64,000 bases of DNA from contig CAWEBQ010000003.1 of NCBI GenBank assembly GCA_963807385.1, positions 496,001 through 560,000 on the forward strand, read 5' to 3'. Below the pieces are notes generated by a model. It was given only the letters and a program-made list of their open reading frames with translations. It had not been told where the DNA came from and searched no databases. Numbering within the stretch: position 1 is the first letter of the stretch; every line of letters begins with the position of its first letter. A program made the position numbers and the translations under genes. Source of the DNA: JBDTSW01 sp963807385. Its GTDB lineage: Bacteria; Actinomycetota; Thermoleophilia; Solirubrobacterales; 70-9. Positions 8,105-16,961 of the stretch are shown one piece after another.

Positions 8105-9179
8105 CGCCGAGACGGCGCTGAGTCTGACGCTCACCAACCGTCAGACCAGCGACTTCGAGCTGCTCGCAAACGGGGGCTTCGCCCCGCTCGAGGGCTTCAT
8201 GGGCTCCGAGGACTGGCGCTCCGTCTGCGAGAACATGACCCTCGCCTCGAGCGACGAGATCTGGCCGATCCCGATCACGCTGGCCACCGACCTCGACTGC
8301 TCGGAGGGCGACGTCATCGAGCTGTCCGCGGCTAACGCCAAGGCGCTTGGTCGCCTCACCGTCAGCGAGGTCTTCGAGCGCGACGTGGAGCTGGAGGCCG
8401 AGAAGGTCTACCGCACCACCGACAACGAGCACCCCGGCGTGGCCGCCATCCGCGAGGAGGGCAGTCGCTGCGTCGCCGGGAGGATCGAGGCCGATGCGCT
8501 GCCGGACCACGACGACGCGTTCATGAAGCGCTACCAGACGGCCGCGGAGTCCAAGCAGGCGTTCGCGGACCGCGGGTGGAAGCGCATCGTCGCCTTTCAG
8601 ACCCGCAACCCGATCCACCGGGCGCACGAGTACCTGACCAAGGCCGCGCTCGAGATCTGCGACGGGCTGTACATCCACCCGCTTATCGGCGAGACCAAGA
8701 AGGGTGACATTCCCGCGGACGTGCGGATGCGCTGCTACGAGGTCCTGATGGAGAACTACTACCACCCGGACCACGTGATGCTCGGGGTCAATCCCGGCAA
8801 GATGCACTATGCGGGCCCCCGCGAGGCGGTTCTGCACGCGGTCATCCGACGGAACTACGGCTGCACCCACTTCATCGTGGGACGCGATCACGCAGGCGTG
8901 GGTGATTACTACGGCACCTACGACGCACAGCGCATCTTCGATGACATCGACATCGAGAAGCTGGGCATCACGCCGCTCTTCTTCGAGCACACGTTCTGGT
9001 GCAACGACTGCGAGGGGATGGGCTCGGCCAAGACCTGCCCGCACCCCCAGGAGTCGCATCTGTTCCTCTCGGGGACCAAGGTCCGCGAGATGCTCGAGGC
9101 CGGCGAGAAGCCGCCCCACGAGTTCAGTAGGGACGAGGTTGCGGAGATACTCATCGACGCATACAAGGAAGGTATTTAG
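8097..9179 (+). CDS. sat: sulfate adenylyltransferase (ATP sulfurylase)
   Basis: It makes APS from ATP and sulfate, the activation step of sulfate assimilation. The 360-residue single-chain bacterial type has an N-terminal PUA-like domain (LANGGFAPLEGFMGSEDW) followed by the catalytic domain with QTRNPIHRAHEYLTK (QxRNPxHxxHE) and GRDHAGVGDYYG. A CxxC plus CPH block (CNDCEGMGSAKTCPH) looks like the zinc site found in some bacterial Sat proteins. Its start overlaps the end of cysH by 8 nt and its stop overlaps the cysC start by one base, so the four genes are tightly coupled. Confidence 0.94.
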   Translation: MGSAETALSLTLTNRQTSDFELLANGGFAPLEGFMGSEDWRSVCENMTLASSDEIWPIPITLATDLDCSEGDVIELSAANAKALGRLTVSEVFERDVELEAEKVYRTTDNEHPGVAAIREEGSRCVAGRIEADALPDHDDAFMKRYQTAAESKQAFADRGWKRIVAFQTRNPIHRAHEYLTKAALEICDGLYIHPLIGETKKGDIPADVRMRCYEVLMENYYHPDHVMLGVNPGKMHYAGPREAVLHAVIRRNYGCTHFIVGRDHAGVGDYYGTYDAQRIFDDIDIEKLGITPLFFEHTFWCNDCEGMGSAKTCPHPQESHLFLSGTKVREMLEAGEKPPHEFSRDEVAEILIDAYKEGI

Positions 9180-9730
9180 TGAGTGACAGCAAGGGCTTTA
9201 CGCTCTGGTTCACCGGGCTTTCGGGCTCCGGCAAGACGACCATCACCAACCAGCTCGTCAAGGAGCTGCGCAAGCGCGAGGTCGCACTCGAGGTCCTCGA
9301 CGGCGACATCGTCCGCGAGAACCTCTCCAAGGGCCTTGGCTTCTCGAAGGAGGACCGCGACACCAACATCCGTCGCATCGCCTTCGTCGCCAACCTGCTC
9401 TCCCGGCATGGCGTGCCGGTGATCACGGCCGCGATCTCCCCCTACCGGGAGATCCGCAACGAGGCGCGCGAGATGATGGACGACCGCTTCATCGAGGTCT
9501 ACGCGAAGGCCTCGGTCGAGGTCTGCGAGGAGCGCGACGTGAAGGGCCTGTACGCGAAGGCCCGCTCCGGCGAGATCAAGGAGTTCACCGGCGTCTCCGA
9601 CCCGTACGAGCCCCCGGAGAACGCGGAGCTCGTCATCGAGACGGAGCACCAGTCGCCCGAGGAGTCCGCCGAGCAGATCCTCGGCTACCTCGAGGAGCGG
9701 GGCCTGATCCCCGCCGCGGTCGCCGCGTAG
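9179..9730 (+). CDS. cysC: adenylylsulfate kinase
   Basis: It phosphorylates APS to PAPS. The 183-residue P-loop kinase has Walker A GLSGSGKTT near residue 13, VLDGDIVRENL, GFSKEDRDTNIRRI and the lid VCEERDVKGLYAKARSGEIKEFTG. The GTG start shares its first base with the sat stop. An APS kinase in the same operon as an APS-type reductase means that APS is shared between sulfite formation and PAPS formation. A strong hairpin terminator follows within 30 nt. Confidence 0.94.
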   Translation: MSDSKGFTLWFTGLSGSGKTTITNQLVKELRKREVALEVLDGDIVRENLSKGLGFSKEDRDTNIRRIAFVANLLSRHGVPVITAAISPYREIRNEAREMMDDRFIEVYAKASVEVCEERDVKGLYAKARSGEIKEFTGVSDPYEPPENAELVIETEHQSPEESAEQILGYLEERGLIPAAVAA

Positions 9731-9757
9731 GCGCTCGCACAACTCGATTCGCCTCGA

Positions 9758-9782
9758 CGGCCCGGGCACAGTGCCCGGGCCG
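9758..9782 (+). terminator. terminator hairpin after cysC
   Basis: CGGCCCGGGCAC and its exact complement GTGCCCGGGCCG are separated by one A, giving a stable stem with a short loop, then TTCGCATT. It lies between convergent cysC and the flavoenzyme gene and could serve both. Confidence 0.65.
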
Positions 9783-9825
9783 TTCGCATTCACAATGGCC
9801 CGTTGGGCGGCCGGGGGTCTCGGGA

Positions 9826-11043
9826 TCAGTCGACCCGAGGAGAGCTGTAGGGGTCGAGCGCCATCGGCTCCGAGTGCCACTCCGTCGGGAGCGCGACCTC
9901 CACATCCAACGAGTGGCGCGGCGGCTCGGGCTCGGCGTGAACCTCGCTGGAAGCGAGGAACGGCGCCAGGTAACGGCCGCTGATCTTGTGTGGCGGCCAC
10001 CACAGGCAATCCAGCGAGGCCTTGTCCACTCCGCCGCCGCCCGCGACGTCGGCGAGGAGGTGAAGCGACTCGTCCCCGGTGATCAGCTTGCCGCGCAACA
10101 CCGGGTGGAACGGCTCGGCGGCGATCGCGGCGCCGAGGCGCTCGGCTATGTGCGCCGCCGCCGCATCCGCCTGCTGCGTGCCGAGCCCACCCTGCTTGAT
10201 CGGGAAGTTGGTGCCGTCGCCGGCCGCGTACACATCCTCGACGCCAACGACCCGGGCGTGCTCGTCGATAGGGATGAAGCCGCCCTCGTCGTGGGGCAGG
10301 CCGGGAAGCGCTGGCCCGTCCATTGCCGGCAGTGCGACCACCTCCGTCGCCTCGATTCGCCGGTCTCCCGGCGCCAGGATCAACTCGTTGTCGTCGCCCT
10401 CGCGCGCACGCGCGCCAGTTTCGACCTCGATCCCGCGGGCGGCGAGGAGCTCCCCGACTGCGCCACTGGCCGCCGGACCGAAGATCGCGAGCGGAGCCTG
10501 CTCCGGCGTGACGATTGTCAGCTGGACATCGTGGACCCGGAGCTCGAGAGCCCTGCGTTGGGTCATCAGGGCGATCTCATAGATCGGGAGCGCCCAGGTA
10601 ACGCCGGGCGGCACCACGAAGGCGATCCGTCGCTGTCCCTCGCCGCCTTGGAGAAGCTCATTGATCCGCAGCGGCTCGCCGCCGGATGGGAACGTCCGCG
10701 CTTGTTCCAGGGCGGGACGAAAACGCCCCCCCGCGCAGACGATCAAAATGTCGTAGTCGAGCGCCGAGCCGTCGTCCTGCGCCAGCGTGTGGTCGTCGGG
10801 CTGCACGCTCTGCACCGCGCCCTGGACGAACCGGGCGCCGAGCTTTTCTGCCAGCGGCGCCAGCGCGTGCTGCTCCGCTGGTCCGAGGTCGAAAGGCTCC
10901 TCGACCAGCAACGGCTTGTAGACGAAGTCGGGGTTGGGCGCGACGAGCGTCAACTCGGCACGATCTCCGGCCAGATCGTGGAGCGCTAGCAACGCCTCCA
11001 ACCCGGCGACGCCCCCGCCGAGGATCACGACATGCCGGCTCAT
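9826..11043 (-). CDS. FAD-dependent NAD(P)H dehydrogenase / SQR-like oxidoreductase
   Basis: A two-dinucleotide-binding flavoprotein of 405 residues related to type II NADH dehydrogenases and sulfide:quinone oxidoreductases. The N-terminus has the FAD motif ILGGGVAGLEALLAL, and the C-terminal third has the FAD-binding GVEDVYAAGDGTNFP followed by KQGGLGTQQADAAA. Only two cysteines are present (LIVCAGG and SLDCLWW), not the three redox cysteines of true SQRs. It is therefore better read as an NAD(P)H:acceptor oxidoreductase of unknown acceptor. It converges on the sulfur operon but need not be part of it. Confidence 0.8.
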   Translation of the reverse strand: MSRHVVILGGGVAGLEALLALHDLAGDRAELTLVAPNPDFVYKPLLVEEPFDLGPAEQHALAPLAEKLGARFVQGAVQSVQPDDHTLAQDDGSALDYDILIVCAGGRFRPALEQARTFPSGGEPLRINELLQGGEGQRRIAFVVPPGVTWALPIYEIALMTQRRALELRVHDVQLTIVTPEQAPLAIFGPAASGAVGELLAARGIEVETGARAREGDDNELILAPGDRRIEATEVVALPAMDGPALPGLPHDEGGFIPIDEHARVVGVEDVYAAGDGTNFPIKQGGLGTQQADAAAAHIAERLGAAIAAEPFHPVLRGKLITGDESLHLLADVAGGGGVDKASLDCLWWPPHKISGRYLAPFLASSEVHAEPEPPRHSLDVEVALPTEWHSEPMALDPYSSPRVD

Positions 11044-11105
11044 GCAGCTCGCTCGCTCATCCGGTAGTCATGATGCCTGACCGCGAATCGCAGCGCACGA
11101 CCGCA

Positions 11106-11111
11106 TAGGCT
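11106..11111 (+). promoter_or_regulatory. -10 element TAGGCT, leaderless start
   Basis: TAGGCT lies 6 nt before the GTG at 11118, with no Shine-Dalgarno sequence. Confidence 0.45.
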
Positions 11112-11117
11112 CGCCGC

Positions 11118-12656
11118 GTGAGCACCGCGAGCCGACTCCCCCTGATCGGGTGGCTGTTTCCCAGCCCCGACGAGCCGGGCCGCGCGATCGCGCGGCGAAC
11201 CGAGCTGCTTCTGAGCAGCTTCCTGATGCTCGCGAACGCACTTGGCGCTCTGATCGTCGCGGTGTTCCTCGGCTTCGTGATGCCCGCCCCCGAGGTGGCA
11301 TCCGGCCGGCCGCTGCTGGTGAACGGGATCGTCGCGCTCGCCTACGTCGTGGCTGCGACCGCGCTCGGGACGGTCTGGGGCATGAGGCGGCTGCAACCGG
11401 TGCGCCGATGGCTGCGCAGCGATCGGCCGGCAACGGCGGAGGAGAGGGACTTCGTGCTGCGTGCCCCGTTTCGCATCGTCGGCGTACACGCCGCGCTATG
11501 GGGCCTCGCGGTGGTGCTTTTCGGGGCGCTCAACTGGGTGCTTTACTCGCACGAGCTCGGACAGCGCGTGGCCACAACGGTGCTGTTTGGCGGGCTGACG
11601 ACCTGCGCCGTCGCCTATTTCGTCACCGAGCGGATCGCGCGACCGGCGGCCGCGCGGGCGCTGGCTCAGGGTGGCGTGTCGGAGCGGGGGCTCGTTCCCG
11701 GGGTCAAGGCGCGCGCGCTGCTCGCTTGGCTGTTGGGGACCGCGATCCCCCTCGTCGGCGTGATCCTCGTTTCTGCATCCGGACTGATCGAGGGGGACTT
11801 CAGCGCCGACGAACTCGCCGTGACGGTGCTCGCGCTCGCTGCGATCGGCCTGCTCGTCGGGCTGTACGTGACGCTCCTGGCTGCCCGCTCCGTTGCCGAT
11901 CCCATCAAGGCCGTCAGGAAGGCGGTGGCGGGGGTGGAGGCCGGGGACCTCGAGGTGGAGGTGCCCGTCTACGACGGCAGCGAGGTGGGCGGCCTCCAGG
12001 CCGGCTTCAACCGGATGGTGGCCGGCCTGCGCGAGCGCGAGCGCATTCATGACCTTTTCGGCCGCCACGTGGGCGAGGACGTAGCGAGGGCGGCCCTCGA
12101 AGGGGAGGTCGAGCTGGGAGGCGAGACGCGCGACGTGTCCGTTCTCTTCGTGGACATGGTCGGCTCCACCACGCTGGCGAGCGAGCGTCCACCGCAGGAG
12201 GTGGTGGACACGCTCAACCGGTTCTTCGCGGTCGTAGTCGACGTCGTCCGCGACCACGACGGCTGGGTCAACAAGTTCGAAGGAGACGCCGCCCTCGCGA
12301 TCTTCGGGGCCCCGGTGCCGGTGCCCGATCACGCCAGCCGCGCCCTGGGGGCCGCCCGCGAGCTGGCCCGCCGCCTGGGCGCCCTCGACGACTTCGACGC
12401 CGGCATCGGGGTGTCGTCGGGCGCCGTCGTCGCGGGCAACATCGGTGAGGAACAGCGGTTCGAGTACACCGTGATCGGCGACCCGGTCAACGAGGCCGCA
12501 CGCCTGACCGAGCTGGCGAAGGGGCGGGGCGGCGTGCTCGCCTCCGACACGGCGCTCGAGTCGGCGAGCGACGAGGAGGCGGCGCGATGGGCCCTGAGCG
12601 ACGAGGTCGAGCTGCGCGGCCGCTCGAGGCCAACCCGCCCGGCGAGACCGCGCTGA
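11118..12656 (+). CDS. membrane-bound class III adenylate/guanylate cyclase with HAMP domain
   Basis: About six transmembrane segments fill residues 28-260 (for example LMLANALGALIVAVFLGFV and LAVTVLALAAIGLLVGLYV). They are followed by a HAMP linker (DPIKAVRKAVAGVEAGDLEVEVP...GGLQAGFNRMVAGLRERE) and a C-terminal class III cyclase domain. The catalytic domain keeps FVDMVGST (metal Asp), WVNKFEGDAALAIFG (substrate Lys and second Asp) and YTVIGDPVNEAARL. The architecture is that of the mycobacterial six-TM HAMP cyclases such as Rv3645. It probably makes cAMP in response to a membrane or lipid signal. The input signal cannot be seen. Confidence 0.9.
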   Translation: MSTASRLPLIGWLFPSPDEPGRAIARRTELLLSSFLMLANALGALIVAVFLGFVMPAPEVASGRPLLVNGIVALAYVVAATALGTVWGMRRLQPVRRWLRSDRPATAEERDFVLRAPFRIVGVHAALWGLAVVLFGALNWVLYSHELGQRVATTVLFGGLTTCAVAYFVTERIARPAAARALAQGGVSERGLVPGVKARALLAWLLGTAIPLVGVILVSASGLIEGDFSADELAVTVLALAAIGLLVGLYVTLLAARSVADPIKAVRKAVAGVEAGDLEVEVPVYDGSEVGGLQAGFNRMVAGLRERERIHDLFGRHVGEDVARAALEGEVELGGETRDVSVLFVDMVGSTTLASERPPQEVVDTLNRFFAVVVDVVRDHDGWVNKFEGDAALAIFGAPVPVPDHASRALGAARELARRLGALDDFDAGIGVSSGAVVAGNIGEEQRFEYTVIGDPVNEAARLTELAKGRGGVLASDTALESASDEEAARWALSDEVELRGRSRPTRPARPR

Positions 12657-12769
12657 GGCAACCGATGCCCCATCAATGGTCGACTGTCGACTGAGGGTCG
12701 GTGAGCGCACCTCAGCCGACCATCGAGGTGGGGGCTTGGCGCCCGAGGCCCTCAGCGAGCCGCCCGTGT

Positions 12770-12775
12770 GAGAAT
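12770..12775 (+). promoter_or_regulatory. -10 element GAGAAT, leaderless start
   Basis: GAGAAT lies 6 nt before the GTG at 12782, which decides the start of the GNAT gene over the longer open frame. Confidence 0.45.
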
Positions 12776-12781
12776 GCCGCG

Positions 12782-13261
12782 GTGGCCGCTGATGGATTAA
12801 ACGAAGTGCGGGTGTGGGTTGCCGGCGTGGACGAGCTCGACGCCGCCGCCCAGCTCATCTCGGAGTTTCGGGACCACTGGGGGAAGCCCGAACCGTCGCT
12901 CGAGGCCATCCGCGAGAAGCTGGGCCACATCGACGCCGGCCCGGACGGCGAGTACCTGCTTGGCGCCTTTGGCGAGACCGAGGCGGCGGGCGTCGTGCAG
13001 CTCCGCTTCCGCGAGAGCGTCTGGAGCGCCGGGGACTGCTGGCTGGAGGACCTGTTCGTCCGCCAGTCGGCCCGCGGCGCGGGGCTCGGCCGGGCCCTCG
13101 TGGAGGCCTCCCTCGAGCGGGCACGCGCACGCGGCTGCGGACGGATCGAGCTCGACACCAACGAGGACAACGAGGCGGCGATCGCCCTGTACCGGGCGAC
13201 GGGCTTCTCGCTCGAGCCCAAGGGCCCCGGGCGCACCCTGTTCCTGGGCCGGAAGCTCTAG
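12782..13261 (+). CDS. GNAT family N-acetyltransferase
   Basis: A 159-residue GNAT domain with ELDAAAQLISEFRDHW at the N-terminus, the acetyl-CoA motif VRQSARGAGLGRALVEASLERA (R/Q-x-x-G-x-G) and the closing NEDNEAAIALYRATGFS. The open frame runs 81 nt further upstream, but that part has no family similarity. The GTG at 12782 sits 6 nt after a GAGAAT -10 element. The stop TAG overlaps the stop of the convergent PHP gene (CTAG). The acceptor is unknown. Confidence 0.8.
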   Translation: MAADGLNEVRVWVAGVDELDAAAQLISEFRDHWGKPEPSLEAIREKLGHIDAGPDGEYLLGAFGETEAAGVVQLRFRESVWSAGDCWLEDLFVRQSARGAGLGRALVEASLERARARGCGRIELDTNEDNEAAIALYRATGFSLEPKGPGRTLFLGRKL

Positions 13262-14085
13262 CCGGAAGCAGGCCTGGCGGGCACCTGCGGGTCGCCGAGC
13301 CCGTAGGTGTCGTAGGCGACCCAGCGCGAGAACGTCTTGTGGGTCGGGCCGTGGAAGTCCGAGGAGGCGGTCGGCACCAGGCCGAACTCCTCGCACAGCT
13401 CGAGGCAGTGCTTCGTCTGATCGGCGGTGTGCGGCGGGTAGAAGGTCTCGATCCCGTCGAGGCCGACGTCGCGGACCAGACTCTCGACGAGGTCGCGGAC
13501 CTGCCCGGGGTCCTGCACGTCCCAGTACGGATGAGCCACCACCGCTACCCCGCCGGCGTCGTGGATGATGTCCACCGCCTGCTCGGCAGATGGCCATTTG
13601 CGAGAGACGAACGCCTTCGCCCCGGGCACGAGGTACTCCTCGAAGAACGGGCCGAGGTCGGAGCCCGCGCCCGCGGCCTTGGCGATGTGCGGGCGGCCGA
13701 TGGCATCGGCGGCTCCGGCCTTCTCCAGGGCGGCCTCGAAGGTCACGTCCACGCCGTGGGAGTTCAGGCGCTCGATGATCTCCTTCGCCCGGTCCACTCG
13801 CTCCTGCTGGGCGCGGTCGCAGGCGGGCTGGATCCGCTCGACGTCCACCCAGTACCCGCATATGTGGAGGTCCTCCGAGTATTTGTGAACGCACGACATC
13901 TCGGTCGCGGGCACGTTCTCGATCCCGAGCTCGGCGGCGACGGAATTCGCCTCCTCGACGCCGGCGACGCCGTCGTGGTCGGTGAGCGACATGACGGTCA
14001 CGCCCGCCTCAGCGGCCGAGCGCACGACGTCGCCCGGCGGGAGCTGGCCATCGGAGACGGTCGAGTGGCTTTGGAGATCGATCAT
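13258..14085 (-). CDS. PHP-domain phosphoesterase
   Basis: A 275-residue protein of the TrpH/YciV PHP family (metal-dependent phosphoesterases, including 3',5'-nucleotide bisphosphate phosphatase and 5'-3' RNases). The metal motifs are seen in order: LQSHSTVSDGQ, SLTDHDGV, PATEMSCVH, VVAHPYWD and TASSDFHGP. TACCCT lies 10 nt upstream of the ATG. The stop overlaps that of the convergent GNAT gene. The substrate is not determined. Confidence 0.83.
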   Translation of the reverse strand: MIDLQSHSTVSDGQLPPGDVVRSAAEAGVTVMSLTDHDGVAGVEEANSVAAELGIENVPATEMSCVHKYSEDLHICGYWVDVERIQPACDRAQQERVDRAKEIIERLNSHGVDVTFEAALEKAGAADAIGRPHIAKAAGAGSDLGPFFEEYLVPGAKAFVSRKWPSAEQAVDIIHDAGGVAVVAHPYWDVQDPGQVRDLVESLVRDVGLDGIETFYPPHTADQTKHCLELCEEFGLVPTASSDFHGPTHKTFSRWVAYDTYGLGDPQVPARPASG

Positions 14086-14129
14086 GGGGAGCGGCAGGGT
14101 AGCTGTCGTGGACCTGCGACGGCCCTTGC

Positions 14130-14135
14130 CAGAAT
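14130..14135 (+). promoter_or_regulatory. -10 element CAGAAT, leaderless start
   Basis: CAGAAT lies 6 nt before the GTG at 14142 of the Rrf2 regulator. Confidence 0.4.
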
Positions 14136-14141
14136 GGTCAG

Positions 14142-14600
14142 GTGAGGATTTCCGCCAAGGCCGACTACGCCGTCCGCGCCGCCCTCGAGCTGGCGGCCGC
14201 CCCCGAGGGCGAGCCCGTGAAGGGCGAGCAGCTGGCTCAGGCCCAGGACATCCCGTTGCAGTTCCTCGAGCACATCCTGCTCGAGCTCAAGCACGCCCGC
14301 CTGATCCGGGCCAAGCGCGGGTACAAGGGCGGATACTGGCTCGACCGCCCGCCGGAGGAGATCACGATCGCCGATGTGATCCGCGCGGTGGAGGGCCCGC
14401 TGGCGAACATCCACGAGTCCGCGCCGGAGGACCTCCACTACGCCGGCCCGGCGGAAAAGCTCCGCGACGTGTGGGTCGCGGTGCGAGCCAACCTGCGCGG
14501 CGTGCTCGAGAGCATCACTCTCGCGGAGATCGCCAATGGCGACCTGCCGTGGCGGATCGACGCGATCCTGCAGAACCCCGAGGCCTGGATCAAGCGCTGA
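14142..14600 (+). CDS. Rrf2-family transcriptional regulator without Fe-S cysteines
   Basis: A 152-residue winged-helix repressor with the Rrf2 N-terminus RISAKADYAVRAALELA, the recognition region LAQAQDIPLQFLEHILLELKHARLI and the wing SKRGYKGGYWLDRPP type (AKRGYKGGYWL). There is no cysteine anywhere in the protein, so it cannot hold the Fe-S cluster of IscR or NsrR. Cysteine-free Rrf2 proteins include CymR, the sulfur regulator of Firmicutes. The next gene encodes a TauE/SafE sulfite exporter and the sulfur operon is 5 kb away, so a role in sulfur control is a reasonable inference. Confidence 0.88.
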   Translation: MRISAKADYAVRAALELAAAPEGEPVKGEQLAQAQDIPLQFLEHILLELKHARLIRAKRGYKGGYWLDRPPEEITIADVIRAVEGPLANIHESAPEDLHYAGPAEKLRDVWVAVRANLRGVLESITLAEIANGDLPWRIDAILQNPEAWIKR

Positions 14601-14635
14601 TCGGGTCCGCTGCTACCATGCCGCGCTGGCTTTAG

Positions 14636-14663
14636 ACCTTAGTCGGTCAACAAAGGTAAGAAT
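14636..14663 (+). promoter_or_regulatory. candidate promoter and operator of the sulfite exporter gene
   Basis: An imperfect dyad, ACCTT (14636-14640) and AAGGT (14653-14657), runs into TAAGAAT (14657-14663), a -10-like sequence. A nested GACC-N6-GGTC dyad is at 14635-14648. The position upstream of tauE and directly after the Rrf2 gene suits an autoregulated or Rrf2-controlled site. Confidence 0.35.
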
Positions 14664-14704
14664 GCGTCGGCGGACTCCCCGCCCCGGCGAGACGAACACT
14701 GCAC

Positions 14705-15598
14705 ATGGACCCCGCGATCATCTTCTTCGGGCTCGGGATCGGGCTCCTGGTCGGCATGACCGGCATGGGCGGGGCATCGCTGATGACGCCGCTTCTCATC
14801 CTGATCTTCGGGATCTCGCCGGTGACCGCGATCGGCACCGACATCTTCTACGCGGCGGTGACCAAGACCGTGGGCGGCTACCAGCACCTGAAGCTGAGGA
14901 CCGTGCACCGCGGCATCGCCTTCTGGCTCGCGGTCGGCAGCGTGCCGTCGGCGCTCGTCGGCGTCTACGTGATCGAGCTGCTCCAGCGAAGCTACGGAGA
15001 GGACCTCGACAAGCTCGTCCTCGGGATGCTCGGCGGCGCGCTGCTCGTGGTGGGTGTGGCGACCCTTCTGCGGTCGATCTTCTTCAAGGACGTGATCGCG
15101 GAGCGATACGCGGTCCACCTCTATCGCCGCCACATCATCGCCGCGGTGATCACCGGGGTGACCACCGGGTTCGTGATCGGCCTCACCTCGGCGGGCAGCG
15201 GGACGCTGATCGCGATCGCGCTGATCGCGATCTTCCGCCTGACCCCCCAACGCGTCGTCGGCACGGATATCTTTCACGCCGCGGTGCTGCTTTGGGCGGC
15301 GGGCATCGCCCACTGGATCGGCGGCAACGTCGACTTCGTGCTCGCCGGCAACATCCTGATCGGTTCGGTTCCAGGGGTCCTGCTCGGCGGGATGCTCGCG
15401 GTGCGCGCACCGCAGGCGCTCCTGCGACGCGCTCTCGCCTTCGTACTGCTCGCCTCCGGCACCATGCTGGTGCTCAAGGAGGGGGATCCGGCCGTCGTCC
15501 TCCCGGCGATAGCCGTCGCGAGCGTGCTCGTGGGGGGCCTGTTCGCGATTCAGGCGATCTCGCAGCGCCGCCTGAGGGCCGCCGCCGCCGCTACCTGA
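14705..15598 (+). CDS. TauE/SafE-family sulfite or organosulfur exporter
   Basis: A 297-residue polytopic membrane protein with about eight hydrophobic segments and the family repeats GLGIGLLVGMTGMGGASLMTPL and ITGVTTGFVIGLTSAGSGTL. Each repeat is followed by a TDIFYAA / TDIFHAA element. TauE/SafE proteins export sulfite, sulfoacetate or related anions. Its position behind the Rrf2 gene and near a sulfite-producing operon suggests sulfite detoxification. The ATG is about 40 nt after a -10-like TAAGAAT, so this gene, unlike many neighbours, has a leader. Confidence 0.87.
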   Translation: MDPAIIFFGLGIGLLVGMTGMGGASLMTPLLILIFGISPVTAIGTDIFYAAVTKTVGGYQHLKLRTVHRGIAFWLAVGSVPSALVGVYVIELLQRSYGEDLDKLVLGMLGGALLVVGVATLLRSIFFKDVIAERYAVHLYRRHIIAAVITGVTTGFVIGLTSAGSGTLIAIALIAIFRLTPQRVVGTDIFHAAVLLWAAGIAHWIGGNVDFVLAGNILIGSVPGVLLGGMLAVRAPQALLRRALAFVLLASGTMLVLKEGDPAVVLPAIAVASVLVGGLFAIQAISQRRLRAAAAAT

Positions 15599-15677
15599 CG
15601 ATGGCCGGTGGCCAGGTAGGAGCCGCCTGCGGCGACTTCGCCGCCTGACATGCCGCTGCCGGAACAGAGTTCCGGCA

Positions 15678-15683
15678 TAGAAT
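15678..15683 (+). promoter_or_regulatory. -10 element TAGAAT, leaderless start
   Basis: TAGAAT lies 6 nt before the GTG at 15690, the closest match to the consensus in the window. Confidence 0.5.
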
Positions 15684-15689
15684 GTCCGC

Positions 15690-16958
15690 GTGGACTTCGA
15701 GCCTAGCCCTCGGGTCGAGGAGCTGCGCGGGCGGATTCGCGACTTCCTCGACGAGCAGGTCTATCCCGTCGAGTCGGAGGCCCTGCGGGCCCTCGACGAC
15801 GAGGTGAAGCCGGGCGTCCCCTACCCGCGGATCCTCGTGGAGATCCGGGAGAAGGCCCGCGCCGAGGGGCTGTGGAACATGTTCATGCCCGACGAGCGCT
15901 ATGGCCCTGGCCTCACCAACTGGGAGTACGGCCTGCTCTGCGAGGAGATGGGGCGCAGCCCGGCGATCGCCGGGATGGCGTTCAACTGCGCCGCCCCTGA
16001 CACCGGCAACATGGAGATCCTCGCCGAACACGGGACCGACGAGCAGAAGGAGCGCTGGCTCCAGCCCCTGCTCGACGGCGAGATCCGCTCCTGCTTCTCG
16101 ATGACCGAGCCCGATGTCTCCGGGTCCGACCCTACGACCCTGCAGACCCGCGCCGAGCTGGTCGATGGCGAGTGGGTCATCAATGGACACAAGTGGTTTA
16201 CCTCGGGCGCGGTGGGCGCCGACGTCGCGATCGCGATGGTCGTCACGGATCCGGACGCACACAAATACGCCCGCGCGTCGATGATCCTGGTCCCGATCGA
16301 CAACCCCGGCTTCGACCTCGTCCGCCCCATCCCCGTGATGGGCCACGACGGCGGGCCCGGGCACTGCGAGATCCGCTACGAGGACTGCCGGGTACCCGAG
16401 GCGAACCTCCTCGGACCCCGTCAGGCCGGATTCGCGATCGCCCAGGATCGCCTGGGCCCCGGCCGAATCCACCACTGCATGCGCGCGATCGGGAGCTGCG
16501 AGCGGGCGATCGAGATGATGTGCCGGCGGGCCCTGACCCGCGAGACACAGGGCGAGAAGCTCGCCGAGAAGCAGTTCGTCCAGGACTTCATCGCGAAGTC
16601 ACGCATGGAGACCGAGCAGGCCCGCCTGCTCACCCTGATGGCCGCCTGGCGCATGGACACCGAGGGCAAGAAGGCGGCCCGGCGCGAGATCTCGATGATC
16701 AAGGTCGTCGCCGCCAACGTGGTCATGGACGTACTCGACCGCGCGATCCAGGTCCACGGCGCACTCGGGATGTCCGACGACACGCCCCTCGCCGGCATGT
16801 GGCGCTTCAGCCGCATGCTGAAGGTCGCCGACGGCCCCGACGAGGTCCACAAGATGGTCATCGCCCGCCGCGAGCTCAACCACTGGGCCCGCGAGATGGA
16901 GGGCGAGGGCGAGGGAGCCCCCGAACCCCGCGCCGAACGAGCATCCGCGCCTGTGTAA
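15690..16958 (+). CDS. acyl-CoA dehydrogenase of the ACAD10/ACAD11 type
   Basis: A 422-residue flavoenzyme with the acyl-CoA dehydrogenase signatures CFSMTEPDVSGSDP, VINGHKWFTSGAV and a C-terminal IQVHGALGMSDDTPLAGMWR followed by MLKVADGPDEVHKMVIARREL. The last block (ADGPDEVH) and the large N-terminal part are typical of the ACAD10/11-like group. In that group the dehydrogenase works with an APH-fold kinase on 4-hydroxyacyl-CoA. The APH-fold gene lies immediately downstream on the other strand, with stops 3 nt apart, and a HAD phosphatase follows. The exact chain length preferred is unknown. Confidence 0.9.
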   Translation: MDFEPSPRVEELRGRIRDFLDEQVYPVESEALRALDDEVKPGVPYPRILVEIREKARAEGLWNMFMPDERYGPGLTNWEYGLLCEEMGRSPAIAGMAFNCAAPDTGNMEILAEHGTDEQKERWLQPLLDGEIRSCFSMTEPDVSGSDPTTLQTRAELVDGEWVINGHKWFTSGAVGADVAIAMVVTDPDAHKYARASMILVPIDNPGFDLVRPIPVMGHDGGPGHCEIRYEDCRVPEANLLGPRQAGFAIAQDRLGPGRIHHCMRAIGSCERAIEMMCRRALTRETQGEKLAEKQFVQDFIAKSRMETEQARLLTLMAAWRMDTEGKKAARREISMIKVVAANVVMDVLDRAIQVHGALGMSDDTPLAGMWRFSRMLKVADGPDEVHKMVIARRELNHWAREMEGEGEGAPEPRAERASAPV

Positions 16959-16961
16959 TCG

